Assembly: GCA_025917655.1 (NCBI GenBank)
Contig: CP084611.1
Coordinates: forward strand, 2,728,001-2,792,000
From: Chlorella sorokiniana
Lineage: Eukaryota > Chlorophyta > Trebouxiophyceae > Chlorellales > Chlorellaceae
Direction: 5' to 3'
Length of the DNA: 64,000 nt
The position numbers and the translations under genes were made by a program. Positions 47,242 to 59,030 of this stretch are shown piece by piece (position 1 is the stretch's first letter; each line of letters opens with the position of its first letter). Below the pieces are notes generated by a model. It ran no database searches. It was not told the DNA's origin and saw only the letters and a list, made by a program, of their open reading frames with translations.

Positions 47242-50200
47242 ATGGCGCAGGTCTGGGCACTGGCCTTTGCCTGCCTGCACATCGTGACCTTGTGTGCCCC
47301 TGCCAGGGCCCAGGTAAGGTGATGGGGTGGTGACGGCACGAATGCAATTCCCCACGTCGGGGAGCCCAGGGAGCACTGCGGGGCGACACACGTTGCTGCT
47401 GTGTGCCTGGTTGCAGACCGCAACAGTCACGCAGTGGGCAGGAGACATTGCCAGGCTGATGGGCGGCTACCCTTCAGGCAGCGTGACCATGGACCCCAAC
47501 GGGATCGTGGTGACTCGTCAGCCACAGAGGCCTGCTGCAGGCATAGTCGTCACGACAGAGGAACCGGCCTATCACCCACATCAGTACATTTGGACAGGGC
47601 CTGTAGCTGCGGGACCCCACTCGTCTGCATTTGCCCATAAACACCCAGGCCTGGCGCTGGCACTGCGTGAGTTGATTACCTAAGGGCTGCACCGGGAATC
47701 GCGCAGGGAGAGCCCAACCACTCATGACCTTTTCACCATCGGTGCTGCAGAAACTGCTGCTTTTGTCAAGCTTCTGAAGTTCATTGAATCACAAAACAGC
47801 CCTTCCGCACCTGGTCCAGTGCCAAGCCAGGGTCCGGCTGCAGCGCCCACTCTCCAGCCGGCTGCAGCGCCGGCACCTGAGCCCGCTTTGGCGCCCACCC
47901 CCAGCCAGCAGCAGCTCCTGCCCCCAGCCTGCATCTGCACCCACCCCCAGCCGGCTCTGGCGCCCACACCGCAACCAGCAGCAGCGCGGCCCCCTGCCAG
48001 CAGCAGTGCCTGCCCCTCAACCGTCTTCGGCGCCCACTCCCCAACCGGCATCTGCACCCACCCCCAGCCGGCTCTGGCGCCCACACCGCAACCAGCAGCA
48101 GCGCCACACCGCAACCAGCAGCAGCGCGGCCCCCTGCCAGCAGCGGCGCCTGCCCCTCAACCGTCTTCGGCGCCCACTCCCCAACCGGCATCTGCACCCA
48201 CCCCCAGCCGGCTCTGGCGCCCACACCGCAACCAGCAGCAGCGCCACACCGCAACCAGCAGCAGCGCGGCCCCCTGCCAGCAGCGGCGCCTGCCCTCAAC
48301 CGTCTTTGGCGCCCACTCCCCAACCGGTATCTGCACCCACCCCCAGCCGGCTCTGGCGCCCACACCGCAACCAGCAGCAGCGCTGGCCCCCTGCCAGCAG
48401 CAGCGCCTGCCCCTCAACCGTCTTTGGCGCCCACTCCCCAACCGGTATCTGCACCCACCCCGCAGCCGGCTCTGGCGCCCACACCGCAACCAGCAGCAGC
48501 GCGGCCCCCAGCCAGCAGCAGCGCCTGCCCCCAGCCGTCTGCGGCGCCTGCCCCAGGCCCAGCGGCGCCTTTGCCAACCGCAGAGTGGTTCGTTCAAGTC
48601 GTCAACGGGCAATTCATTCAAGGTGTTGAGAATGGCAACTGCAGGATACTTCATCCAGCAGGCTTTAACAAGTGAGTCACGAGCATCGTTGTTGCCGTGT
48701 CGTTCTGCATGCTGATGCCAGCGCTTCGTCAAATGCATTCAAGCCTCCAATGCCCCCCTCCTGTTCAGGTTTGAGTTTGTGGAGGCTGGCGCGGGTGCCC
48801 CTCGGCTCTTTGATGCACAGCTGGCGGAGCCGGGCTTGCGGGGGCCCGCCGCCGTGCGCCGCATGCTGGACCAGGCTGCAGCGGCAGGCCTGACCCTGCT
48901 GCGCATGAACGCGTTTGCTGTTGATTCACAGTGAGCCGGGCCCGCAGGCTGCCCTGTGTGCTGCAAGTTGCGACGCCGCACACTTGCAGGCACATGTTTT
49001 GGCCAGTCTGAGCACGCCTGGTAATCCAAGCCCCAGCCCGTGTGCCCCCTCCGTCTCCTCAGGTACTCTGTGGCCTCCCAGCCAGGTGGCCCCGGCAACC
49101 CGGTGGTCTACAACGAGGGTGTGCTGCGCGGCCTGGACTACGTGCTGAACGAGGCGCGGCAGCGGGGCATCCGCGTGCTGCTGGTGAGCCCGGCTGGGCG
49201 GCCCCAGACCTGTCCGTGTCCGCTGATGTTGCCGCCCTTGAACATTGACCCAGGGGCGGTGCCCTTGATCCTCTTGCTCTGGCAGGTTCTGACAGACTAC
49301 TTTGCCGACGGGGCGGGAGGACCCAAGCAGTACCTGCAGTGAGTTTGTCAAAGCAGCGTCGGCACTTTGGGCCGCCTAATTGCAGCAGTAGACGTCATGG
49401 CGGCTGCCGCCGCCTGCTCTTACCTGCTATGCAATGTTCCCCTCAGGTTTGCTGGGCTGGACACTACGTGTGGGGGTCAGGGCCGAACTGCGACGATGTC
49501 AAGAGCCACTTCTTTTCAAGCCCGCTGGCCCAGCAGCTGTACAAGCAGTACGTCTCCACGCTGATCAGCCGCGTCAACACAATCAACGGGCGCCCTTACG
49601 TCCAGGACACGACCATTTGGTGCGTGCCGCTGCGCCTGGGCTCGGTCGTCATGAGGAACTGCTGCCTGCCGCACGCCGCCTCCTTCCTTTGCCTGCGCTC
49701 AGCCTGCATGTCCCCAACTGCCCGCTGCCTGCTGCCTGCCTCCCAGGGGCTGGGACTTGATGAACGAGCCACGCTGCACGGCGACAGCCCTGTGTGTGGA
49801 TGGTGCCGGCACACGCGCAATCGACACCTGGACAGCCATGATGGCCGCGCATGTGAAGTCGCTGGACAGGTGGGCAGGTGGTTGGCAGGGTCGGGCGCTT
49901 GAAGGTCTTGGGTAACTCCCGCCCCCCAACTTTCAAGGTTGGTTCCAACACGCCAGGCCCCGGCACGGCCCCACTCCCCACCTACAGTGCGCACATTCTC
50001 ACGGTTGGCCTCGATGGCTTCTACGCTGCAGGGCCAGGTGAGCTGCCAATGCCCACCTGAGGTGCCAGCCCCGCCCGCTTGTTCGAAGGCAGGGGGCGTA
50101 CTGCTTGCCAACCCTTGCACCCACTCCTTGGCCCCTCGGCATCCTTGACCCCCTCCCCACCACAGGCCTGGCCACCAACCCGTTCCCAAACACCTACAAC

Positions 50201-52206
50201 ACCGATTGGGTGGCCACCTCCCAGCTTCCTGGCATCGACTTTGCCTCCTTCAACGTCTACCCAGACCTCTGGCGCGGCAGCAACGGCAACGACGTGCCCT
50301 TCGTCGACGCCTGGATCCAGCGCCATGCCGCCGACGCCCGCTCCGCCCCCTGGTCAAGCCCGCCATCATAAAGGAGCTGGGCATGCAGGTGGGAGCAGAG
50401 GGAGGGAGTACGCACGCTGCTGCGTGCTATGGGAGGCAGCATGGCGGGGTTCGGAAACCGGCCCACGGCATGGCGATAGTGGAAGGAGAGGCACGGCTGG
50501 CACCCGCCTGCTTTATGCGGCTATAGGCAAGCTGTCAATGTTCTGCACTGAGGTTAGCACCTGGAATGGGTCAGCGCTGGCTGACACCCTCCCCCTCGCT
50601 TGTGCAGCCAACAGACCAGCGCACACCCCTCATTGGCGCCATGCTGGGGCAGTCCCTGTCAAGCATGAACGCTGATCGCAATGTGGCCGGAGGGCTTAAA
50701 GGGGCCCTCTACTTTCAGGTGTGCTCAGTACGTGCCGCTTGATCCAGTGAAGCTTGCTCATAGCTGACTTTCACGACATACATGTGCGGCAGGGATGGAC
50801 CGAAGGCACCAGCGCTGTGTGGTGGACGCTAGCCCAGGGCGGCCGCTTTGGCATTCTTCCGACTGACGCAGCGTACCCCGACATTGTGAACTTTGCCGCT
50901 GCCAGCTTGGGACTCGAGCAGACAGTGACCTGCCCCTCCGGCAACCCGCTGCTGTCACCCCAGTTTGTGTCCCTTCCTAACTGTCCGGCCGGGTGAGTCT
51001 GCGCTGCACGGCACAAGGCAGGGAATGGACGGGCCTCAACCTTTGGAGCCAATATGACCCTTGCCCCATCCTTGTGCCGCAGCTGGGAAGGCCTTGGCTG
51101 TGATCTGGATGTGGACGAGTGTTCTCGCGGCCTGGATGACTGCGACGGTGAGGTCGCTCCTGTGCCCCCGGCTGGAACATTGTGTACGGCGTGTTCCTCA
51201 CCTTTGCCTTGGGTCGTGCTGCAGCCAACGCGGCCTGCGTCAACACCGTGGGGAGCTTCACCTGCCAGTGCTACCTCACCTTCATCGGTGACGGCCGCAC
51301 TTCGGGCACTGGCTGCACTGCCGACGTGGTTGCCCAGGATGACGTGGAAGCAAGTTTCTTCACCAATCAAAAAGGTGACGCCTCCTGGTGCAGTGTGCCT
51401 CTGCCGATGTCGCCCTGCAAAACCCGCATCTGCCTCCCTGCTGCAGTCAACGGGTTCCCGACCAGCCAGAATGTTGTGTACCCGACAACCGCCCCGGATG
51501 GGTTCGAGACCCGACAGGCATGCATGCCCTTGGCCAAGCGAACGCCAGCAACTTGTCCCTTGCTCAAACTCTGCTGTTGCATGCAGGCTTCTATGCAGAG
51601 TTTGGTAGTCAGTGAATGTCACCCTCCTCGAATGCAAGATTGCCTGTGACACTGCGGGCACAGCAGGTGGGCGGGCGGAGGGCGACCCAACTGCAAACAT
51701 AAGTGCGGCCAGACTTTGACTTGTAAGCCATGCACTGTGCAGAGTGCACGAGCTTTTTCTACGACATCAAACAATCGTCGTGCTTCCTCAAAAAGAACGA
51801 ATGTCCACTGCGGCAGGAACAGGTTCGCACAGGGTTGTAGCTGCTTCACAATTGTTGCCGTGTAGCCGACTGATCTTTGCCTTGTGCCCTGTGCAGGACC
51901 CCACCGTCTCTTCATGCTCACTGTGAGTGTACGCCAGTCCGCCAGTGCACAGCCCTGACCAGGCCTCCTTCTGCCTGCCTCCATGCAACAGGCGCACCAC
52001 TGCCCTGTCCCCCTTCCCCCCTCTGCAGGGCGGTGTATGCCGAGAACAATGCCAACACCGTGCCTCCCTTCTCATCAACCTTCCCTTGCGCCGAGGGCTA
52101 CACCTGGTACCGCACCGGGGCCACGCTGCCTGCCGGCTGCCTCCCCCATCGCGCTGACAATCGCCTCGCATCCCAGCATCCCCGGCATGGCAACCAGACA
52201 ACATAA
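47242..52206 (+). CDS. Secreted GH5 (endo-beta-mannanase-like) enzyme with Pro/Ala repeats, EGF and PAN/Apple-like modules
   Basis: Exon 1 (47242-47313) encodes a signal peptide (MAQVWALAFACLHIV...ARAQ). A Pro/Ala-rich linker built from tandem repeats (about 47820-48560) follows, then the GH5 barrel: EWFVQVVNGQFIQGVENG, GLTLLRMNAFAVDSQYSVAS, NEGVLRGLDYVLNEARQRGI, VLLVLTDYFADGAGGPKQYL, and WDLMNEPRCTA at about 49750-49785 (acid/base Glu in NEP). LATNPFPNTYNTDW, FASFNVYPDLW and KPAIIKELGMQ near 50355-50389 (candidate nucleophile Glu) come next. After the barrel lies an EGF-like calcium-binding unit (DVDECSRGLDDCD, NTVGSFTCQCY). A Cys-rich PAN/Apple-like unit ends the protein (LLECKIACDTAG; CTSFFYDIKQSSCFLKKNEC). 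A C5 run (50346-50350) is one base short. The likely target is mannan in a cell wall; substrate is inferred. Confidence 0.85.
47940..48520. repeat. In-gene minisatellite encoding Pro/Ala/Gln-rich linker
   Basis: About four to five imperfect units of roughly 115-140 bases are repeated, marked by CGGCGCCCACTCCCCAACCGG, CCAGCCGGCTCTGGCGCCCA and CCGCAACCAGCAGCAGCG. Units differ by insertion of an extra CACACCGCAACCAGCAGCAGCG. The intended frame encodes APTPQPAxAPTPQPAL-type sequence. Some units differ by one base and shift frame, so copy number and sequence may be misassembled. Confidence 0.8.
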
Positions 52207-52632
52207 GGTCCACAAATGCCCCAAGGCCGTGACCAAGATGCATTGCGCTGCCTCACTTGATACCTCCGCGACGATACTGCACATAATAAACAGAATTCTT
52301 CCGGCTAGCATGGCCCCAATAAAGCGCTCACCCCCTTCCTCTATTGTGACTCACGGCAAGTGTGGAGGTACATGGCGGCGGGCCACAGCAACAAAGTCGT
52401 ACGCGTCGCTCGGACTCTCACTTGTTGATGTGCGGAAGGCGTGGCAAATGCAGTGAAGCAGTGACAAAGCGGAATCCAGCAGGGAAGGGCGGGCAGGGGT
52501 GAGGCGGGGCCAAGACAAAGGGGGATGAAGCGGAGGAGACAGGGCGGGGCCAGAAGAGGTGCTGCTGGCACAAGCGAGCGATAGGGGTGCAGGGGCTTGG
52601 GAGTTTGGATCGGCTTTGGGTCCACAGCTCGC
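52207..52632. other. Convergent 3' gap between mannanase-like gene and UVR8
   Basis: Holds the two converging 3' ends. An AATAAA-like ATAATAAACAG is at 52282-52292 and CAATAAAG at 52317-52324 on the plus strand, either of which could mark the mannanase 3' end. Nothing else was recognised. Confidence 0.35.
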
Positions 52633-54747
52633 TCACACCTTCTGCCGCTTCACATCTGGCACGCTGCCAGGCATCGCGACCATGTCGGGCACCTTGCCAA
52701 TCTGCGGCACGCCGTCTGCGTCGGGCACGCTGTCCGGGACAACGGCGTAGCGGTCGCTGGGCGCCACGCTGTACGTCACAACTGCAGGGGAGGGTGTGTC
52801 GTCGCGCGGACCTGGGTTGGGGCGTCGTGCTGCAAAGCCTTCAGGCGGTGCGGGCGGCGGCCCTGTCGGCTGTCTTGGCGGCGCGGCGCACCTGGGCGGG
52901 CGTCCCGCGTGAAGAAGTCGAGGTCAATGCTGCCGGCGCTGAGGGCCGGCAGCTCCACGGGCACGCTGCTGTCCTGCATGCCGCTGTGCCCCAGCTGCAC
53001 GGCAGGCGTGGGCGGCAGGGGAGGCAGCGCTCGGCAAAGTGCGGAGCAACACCACACACAGGCATCTGCGCTCAGCGAGGGCGCGACGGCCGCGACTTCA
53101 CCCCCTGTGCGTCGATCAAGCTGGCGCCTCCCATGCCGGGAGCCCACCTGCCCGTTGACGTTGCGCCCCCAGGAGTAGAACCTGCCGGTCTCAGTGACGG
53201 CCAGCGTGTGCTTCCACCCGCTCTCCAGCTGCACCACGCGCTCCCCAGCTAGCGCCTGCACCTGCTGCGGGGCCACCACATCCTCGTTGCTGCCCACCCC
53301 GCACTGGCCAAACTTGTTCCACCCGCAGGCAAAGAGGCCCTCGCGGTCTGCTGCCAGCGTGTGGCGCCAGCCGCCCGCCACCAGCGCCACGTGCTGCACA
53401 GCTTCCACGCGCTTGGGCACGTACTGGTCCCTGTGGGCAGTGGGTGGGGGGTTTGGGGGGCAGGATGGGGCAATGCATGGGGGCTGCAGGATGCGGGCGC
53501 AAGCCAGGTGGCGGGATGCGAGGCAGCACCGCAAGCACAGCACCGCGCACAGCTGGCGGCAACGCCAGCAGGGCGCCTCACTTGCGGTCGCCGTGCATGA
53601 GCTGCGCGTAGGCGCCCCAGCCCCACGTGTACATGGCGCCCTCATCGTCCACAGCAATGCTGCGCAGGGGTGGGGGGTGGGGTGAGGTGGGGGTCATTGC
53701 GCGGCAAGCCAGGGCGCACAGCTCAACTCTGGCGCGGATGCGGCCGTCGCTACATGGCTGGCCCACATCAGGCTCAGCGCTGTCGACGCTAACCTGTGCC
53801 GCCAGCCGCAGGCCACCTGCGCCACCTTGACCCCCTCAAGCCCCTTAGCCTTGGTGGGAAGGTGGCGGTCCTGGCTCTCGCCGTCGCCGATGTTGCCGTA
53901 CCGTCCCCAGCCCCAGCAATATACCTCGCCGTCAGAAGTGGAGCACATGGAGTGCTCAGCGCCGCAGGCAACACGCGCGACATGCTTGCCCTGCAGAGGC
54001 AGGGCAGGGGTCAGGCTGTTGAGCCGCCCATGCCTGGCATCTTGCGGCAGGCGTGCAGCACGTGGGCGTCAGCGGCGCCAGGCAAGGGCAGGGCACCGAC
54101 GCGGCAGCGCCACGCCCCACCTGCAGCGCCGTGACCAGCTGCGGCACAAGGCAGTCCTGGATGCTTCCCAGCCCGCACTGTCCGTTTTGATTGCGGCCAA
54201 ACGCGTAGAGCTCGCCGTCGGCGGTGGTGACCAGGGTGTGTGTGTCGCCGCAGGCCACGGCGGCGACATGGCGGCCCGCCAGCGCGGGCAGCGGGTAGGG
54301 GATGAACACATCCTTCACATCGCCTGTGCCCAGGCGCCCAAAGTCGCCCCAGCCCCAGCTGTACACCTGCTTGGTGTCACCCGCCACCGCCAGGGAGTAC
54401 TCTGCGCCGCAGTGCACAGCGGTTGCCCCACGGTTGATCAGGCTGAACACCGCCTGCGGCTCCTGCCGGTCCTCCGCGTCGCCGTGGCCCAGCTGGCCGT
54501 CCTCGCCGCGCCCCCAGCTCAGCACCATGCTGCCAGCAGGCGTGCCTGCATTCAACCAGCATGCCAACACATCAGAGCGCCCCAGGTGTTGTGACACTGG
54601 CAGGGCGGAGCGCTACGGCGGCAGCCAGGGGGGCTGCAGCACAGCAGCCCCGTGGGGCAGCATCAACGAGCTAGAAGGCTTACCAAGCAGCGCTAGGCTG
54701 TGTGAGCTGCCGCAGGCCAGCCCGATGACCTGGGGCTCCTGTGCCAT
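52633..54747 (-). CDS. UVR8: UVR8-type UV-B photoreceptor (RCC1 beta-propeller)
   Basis: UVR8 is a homodimer that monomerises on UV-B absorption by clustered tryptophans and then binds COP1. Exon 1 (54684-54747) gives MAQEPQVIGLACGSSHSLAL, joined to SMVLSWGRGEDGQLGHGDAE, nearly identical to plant UVR8. Seven blades follow: YSWGWGDFGRLGTG, YAFGRNQNGQCGLG, YCWGWGRYGNIGDG, YTWGWGAYAQLMHG, CGWNKFGQCGVG and YSWGRNVNGQLGHS. The three UVR8 signature sites are present as CGWRHS (spliced), GGWRHT and SGWKHT, equivalent to W233, W285 and W337. The C-terminus has RYAVVPD, several VP pairs (GVPQIGKVPDMV) and ends PDVKRQKV, like the plant C27 region ending DVKRVRI. Other RCC1 proteins lack this tail. No frameshift was needed. 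Confidence 0.95.
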
Positions 54748-55278
54748 CGTTCAGGCGCTGCTCCCGGGGTGAGTTTGAAGCGATGGCTGGCCTCTACCCC
54801 GCGCTTTAAGCGTCCACTGTGATCTCAGCCGCCTGGCAGTCCCAAAGGGCGCTGCGGCGCCCTTGGTGCTGCTCAGCTAGCGATGCAGACGCGAGGATAA
54901 GGACACCCGGAAAATGGCCAACGCAGCTGTAATGGGCGCTTTCGCGGCTTGATGACAGCTGCACACCCGGGACTGCCTCCAAAAACCTCCGTTCTGCCTT
55001 ATCTTTCCTCCCTGGGGCGCCGTCGCCTAGGCGGTGATCGGAAAGGCCGGTTGCAGCAGCACGGACGTTGCGGCAGGCAGGCATCAGTAACAAATGCGTA
55101 TCATGAGAAGAAGCAACATAATAAAAGCAGTGCAAATGGAGCACGGTGTCATAGAGAGGCTCGGGCGGGCAAGGGAAAGGGGGTTCACAGAGGCGCTGGG
55201 CCACAGAGGCGCTGGGCCACAGAGGTGGCCTAGCCAGCCAGAACAGCAGCGCACGCTGCAATTGATATCGCGTGGGGC
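54748..55278. other. Gap between RPB5 3' end and UVR8 promoter
   Basis: Both neighbours are on the minus strand, so this holds the UVR8 promoter and the RPB5 3' region. A short direct repeat GAGGCGCTGGGCCACA occurs twice at about 55190-55222. Nothing else was recognised. Confidence 0.35.
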
Positions 55279-56309
55279 TCACACGCATAGCCGATACGTC
55301 ACATAGCGGCCAGCTGTTTCCGAGGGGCGCACTACGCGCACCACCTGGCCGCGCATGCAACCGTAAAAGCGTGCCACCGGGTCGCTGAACTGGATGCGAG
55401 GCAGCTGCGTGTCCTTGACCTGCAGTGGGTGGAGCCGCTGGAAGAGGGCTGAAGCGCCAGGACAGGTGCGGGTGAGAGCTGACGGAGGCAGGCCATTGTC
55501 AAAGAGGCGCCCCTCGTGAACAGCCCAGCATGGGCGTCGCACCTTGTACCGGTCCAGCAGAGTCTGCTTCTCTTCCTTGGTCAGAATGCGGTGCTGAGGC
55601 ACGAGGCTGTGCTTGGTGATGTTGACCAGCAGCTCGGCCTCCTGGAACAGCTCGATGTAATACTTGGGCGCCATCTCGCTCAGGCACTGCTTGGCGAAGG
55701 GCGTCATGCTGGCCTGGGTGACCATGATCGCGCGCTGCACGCCCTCGTTACGCATGCGCTCCGCCAAAACTTTGATTGTCTTCACCCCAACCTTGGGCTC
55801 CTCCGGGAAGAACACAAAAACTTGCTCGGTGGGGTCATCCTGCATGGCAAGGAGCAAGGTTGGCATGCGCGCAGTTCATCAGAAGCACAATCGATGCTGA
55901 TTGGCACATGCAGGGCAAGCACAATCCACAATCGAAATTGCATGCAAGGTACAGCGTGTAAAGCACTGGAGTGGCAAGAAGTAGCCGGATTCAAGGGGCT
56001 ACTCTTCGATAACAGGCTTCTACGCACCACTTTGGAAGCCATGATTGTAAGGTCTTCACGCCGAACTTCTGGGCCAAATCTATCCATGAATTGCTCCCGT
56101 GTTGCCTCTCGGTCCTCCTGCAGTGCAGGATGCAAAAGCACGGTCAGCCCATCGCAGAGCAATGCCTCACTCATTGAAGTGAAGTAAGGAATGACTAGCA
56201 GCATCATGCGTACCTCTGTGATCAAGTAGCCCCGATCGTAAAGCATTTCCAAACATGTTTTACGGATTCGGTACATTCGATGTGCAAATTCCTGAAGGCG
56301 CATGGCCAT
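55279..56309 (-). CDS. RPB5: RNA polymerases I/II/III common subunit RPABC1 (RPB5)
   Basis: RPB5 is a shared subunit forming the lower jaw of all nuclear RNA polymerases. Exon 1 reads [20 protein letters not shown] and ends at GAG|GTACGC. Exon 2 reads [16 protein letters not shown] and [12 protein letters not shown]. Exon 3 has [40 protein letters not shown] and [14 protein letters not shown]. The last exon has [16 protein letters not shown], then [14 protein letters not shown], the invariant C-terminal assembly domain. All match the eukaryotic family in order and spacing, and total length is near the usual 205-215 aa. The start at 56309 or the next Met (56303) are both possible. No defect was seen. 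Confidence 0.95.
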
Positions 56310-57077
56310 GCAGTTTCAATGTATGTCATTTGCAACTTGCACCGCAAGGCAGATGAGCGGGAGGCTGCAGCAGCAGAGCGACAGTCCGGCGGGCGTGGCG
56401 CCCCCAAGCGAATGCCCGGGGTGCAGCATTTCCTATGATATGGTGCCCTGCCTGACAGGCCTAAGCTGCTTCAGGAACCTCCTCAGTGCAGCACGAGTCC
56501 GAGACGGCGCAACTTGAATCCGGCTGCTCACCATGATTGCTTGTCAAAAAATGTATATGTTGCTGGACCACGAAGCTCCAGCACTTGCCTCTGAAAAGCC
56601 CAGCACCGGGCGGTCACAAGCGGAGCTTGTTCTTCCGTTCCAGTCAATTGACGGTCATTCCTCGATGAACATTCATATGCGCTGAAATGATTGGCACGAG
56701 AAGTTCGTGGGCTTGTACTGCCCCCGCAGTAATGCATTCTCCAACCCTTGTCTGTGGTGCGCCAGATCTCTCATTATTCTGACATCAGGCCGACGTGAGC
56801 AACGGCTCCTGCAGGGTTACTGTTTGTTTAGCTTAGTGAGCACAAGCGTTGCTATTCTAAGAGCAGAAGGTCGGCTCAGGGCTACATTTACAGCTATATG
56901 CCAATGAGGGAGTGTTCCGGCTGATTGCACGGCTTGTGCTGCCCGGCTCCTCAATCAGGCCGCTGTGCTGCGCTGTGGCGGCGGTGGACTGTATGGCGCC
57001 TTGAGGTCCTCCTTCATCATCGCCATCGTCTCACGGCACCTCTTGCGCATTGTGACTTGTTCTGCACAGGCCGGTCA
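56310..57077. promoter_or_regulatory. Divergent region between RPB5 (-) and ankyrin gene (+)
   Basis: About 770 bases with no recognised gene. It must hold the promoters of both outward-facing genes. It is less GC-rich than the genes around it. Confidence 0.3.
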
Positions 57078-58980
57078 ATGACGGCGAGCCCTCTCGGTGA
57101 GATCGATTGGCCGACCGGGTGGCTCAGGTGTGAGGTGGCGCATGTGGGCGATGGATTCAAGGTGAACATGAGCTGGGGCGGGCAACAAGGCGCTGCTGCG
57201 TATTTTATGTCATGTCTCCCAGCGCCGTCCAGTGGCAGCTGCAGCCAGCAGCCGATACCTGGCGACACCCTGTTTCGGTGCCTGTTGACACCTTGCGATA
57301 CACTCCCTAGCAGGTCATTTTGCATCAGGATGAGCTCAGGCATGAAGTGTTTCCCTTGAAATCGGCAGAGGAGGCCAGTCTGGTGTGCAATGCCCTGGAT
57401 GGTGAGCCGATGGCAGCGAGAAAATGTCCTGGCTACCTGTTGGGAACCTGTTCTGTGAAGACTCAAGCAAACAACTGCCTGATGAAATGTTGGTTGCAGA
57501 CATGATTGTTCCACCAGAGATCGGAGGGCTGCCTCTGCACTGGGCAGCCGTACGCGGCAAGAAAGCTGCAGTTGAGGTTCTGCTGGCGGCGGCTCCTCAG
57601 AGCGCCATGACACCCGACAATGATGGGGAACTACCACTGCACTGGGCAGCCGAACGCGGCCACACAGCTGTGATTGAGGCGCTGCTGACTGCGGCTCCTC
57701 AGAGTGCCACGACAGCCAACATTGATGGTGCCCTTCCGCTTCACAAGGCAGCTTTCAACGGCCACACAGCTGCTGTTAAGGTGCTCTTGGCAGTGGCTCC
57801 TCTCTGTGCCTTGTCAGCCGACAATGATGGGGACCTGCCGCTGCACTGGGCAGCTGAGTGTGGCCACACAGCTGCAATTGAGACGCTGCTGGCAGCAGCT
57901 CCTCAGACTGCCGCGACAGCCAACAGAAGTGGCACACTGCCGCTGCACTGTGCAGCTGTCAACGGCCACACAGCTGCGATTGAGGGGCTGTTGGCTGCGG
58001 CTCCACAGGGCGCTGTGACAGCCAACAATGTTGGGTCTCTGCCGCTGCACTGGGCAGCCGGGAGAGGCCATACAGCTGCGATTGAGGCGCTGCTGGCTGC
58101 GGCTCCACAGGGCGTTGTGGCAGCCGACAGTGACGGGGCCCTGCCTCTGCACTGGGCAGCTGAGTTCGGCCACACAGAAGCTATCAAGTCGCTGTTGGCA
58201 GCAGCTCCTCATACTGCCATGGCAGCCAACAGAAGAAGAGGTTCCCTGCCGCTTCACCGTGCAGCTGGCAGCGGCCACACAGCTGCAGTCGAGGCGCTGC
58301 TGGCAGCGGCTCCACAGGGCGCTGTGACAGCCAACAATGATGGGGCCCTGCCGCTGCACTTTGCAGCCGAGTGCGGCCACACAGCTGTGATTGCAGCGCT
58401 GCTGGTGGCGGCTCCTCAGGCTGTCGTGACAGGCAACGGAGACGGTGCACTGCCGCTGCACTGTGCAGCTGTCAACGGCCACACAGCTGCAATTGATGCG
58501 CTGTTGGCTGCGGCTCCACAGGGCGCTATGACAGCCAACAATGTTGGGTCCCTGCCGCTGCACTGGGCAGCCGAGTGCGGCCACACGGCCGCGATCGAGA
58601 TGCTGCTGGTGGCAGCTCCTCAGAGCGCCATGACAGCCAACGACGATGGGGACCTGCCGCTGCACTGGGCAGCCAAGGACGGCCACACAGCTGCAATTGA
58701 GGCGCTGCTGGCTGCGGCTCCTCAGACTGCCATGACAGCCGACAATGATGGGGAGCTGCCGCTGCACTGTGCATCTGGCAACGGGCACACAGCTGCGATT
58801 GAGGCGCTGCTTGCTGCGGCTCCACAGGGCGTTGTGGCAGCCGACAGTGACGGGGCCCTGCCGCTGCACTGGGCAGCTGAGTTCGGCCACACAGGTGCTA
58901 TCAAGTCGCTGCTGGCAGCAGCTCCTCATACTGCCATGGCCCTCTTTGTCGACGTTCTGGACCTGTGTTTTCATCATTAA
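57078..58980 (+). CDS. Ankyrin-repeat protein with 14 near-identical 34-residue repeats
   Basis: Three exons join in phase: 57078-57161, 57314-57401 and 57500-58980, about 550 aa. The first two exons encode an unrecognised ~57-residue module (LGEIDWPTGWLRCEVAHVGD, VILHQDELRHEVF). The large exon has 14 ankyrin repeats of the form G-x-LPLHWAAxxGHTAAIEAL-LAAAPQ, each 34 residues rather than the usual 33. Repeats are very alike at protein and DNA level. The segment VVAADSDGALPLHWAAEFGH recurs in repeats 6-7 and 13-14, pointing to a block duplication. The protein ends shortly after repeat 14 with a non-repeat tail (LFVDVLDLCFHH). Ankyrin stacks bind proteins; no partner or enzyme domain is visible. 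No signal peptide or membrane segment is evident. Confidence 0.88.
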
Positions 58981-59015
58981 ACATCGTCTTCTTCCAATTG
59001 TGATTTTGAATGGAA

Positions 59016-59030
59016 TGTAAGTGAATGTAA
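59016..59030 (+). terminator. Paired TGTAA poly(A) signals of the ankyrin gene
   Basis: TGTAA occurs at 59016-59020 and 59026-59030, 35 and 45 bases after the ankyrin stop codon, a typical place for chlorophyte polyadenylation signals. Confidence 0.6.

Noticed and set aside
47781-48365. Gly/Trp/Cys-rich minus-strand ORF over the Pro/Ala minisatellite
   Set aside because: It is the antisense reading of the linker repeats and has no independent support.
57814-58977. 387-aa open frame on the minus strand across the ankyrin exon
   Set aside because: It is a shadow: the tandem repeat and GC-rich codon use keep the antisense frame open. The plus strand encodes canonical ankyrin repeats with proper splicing.
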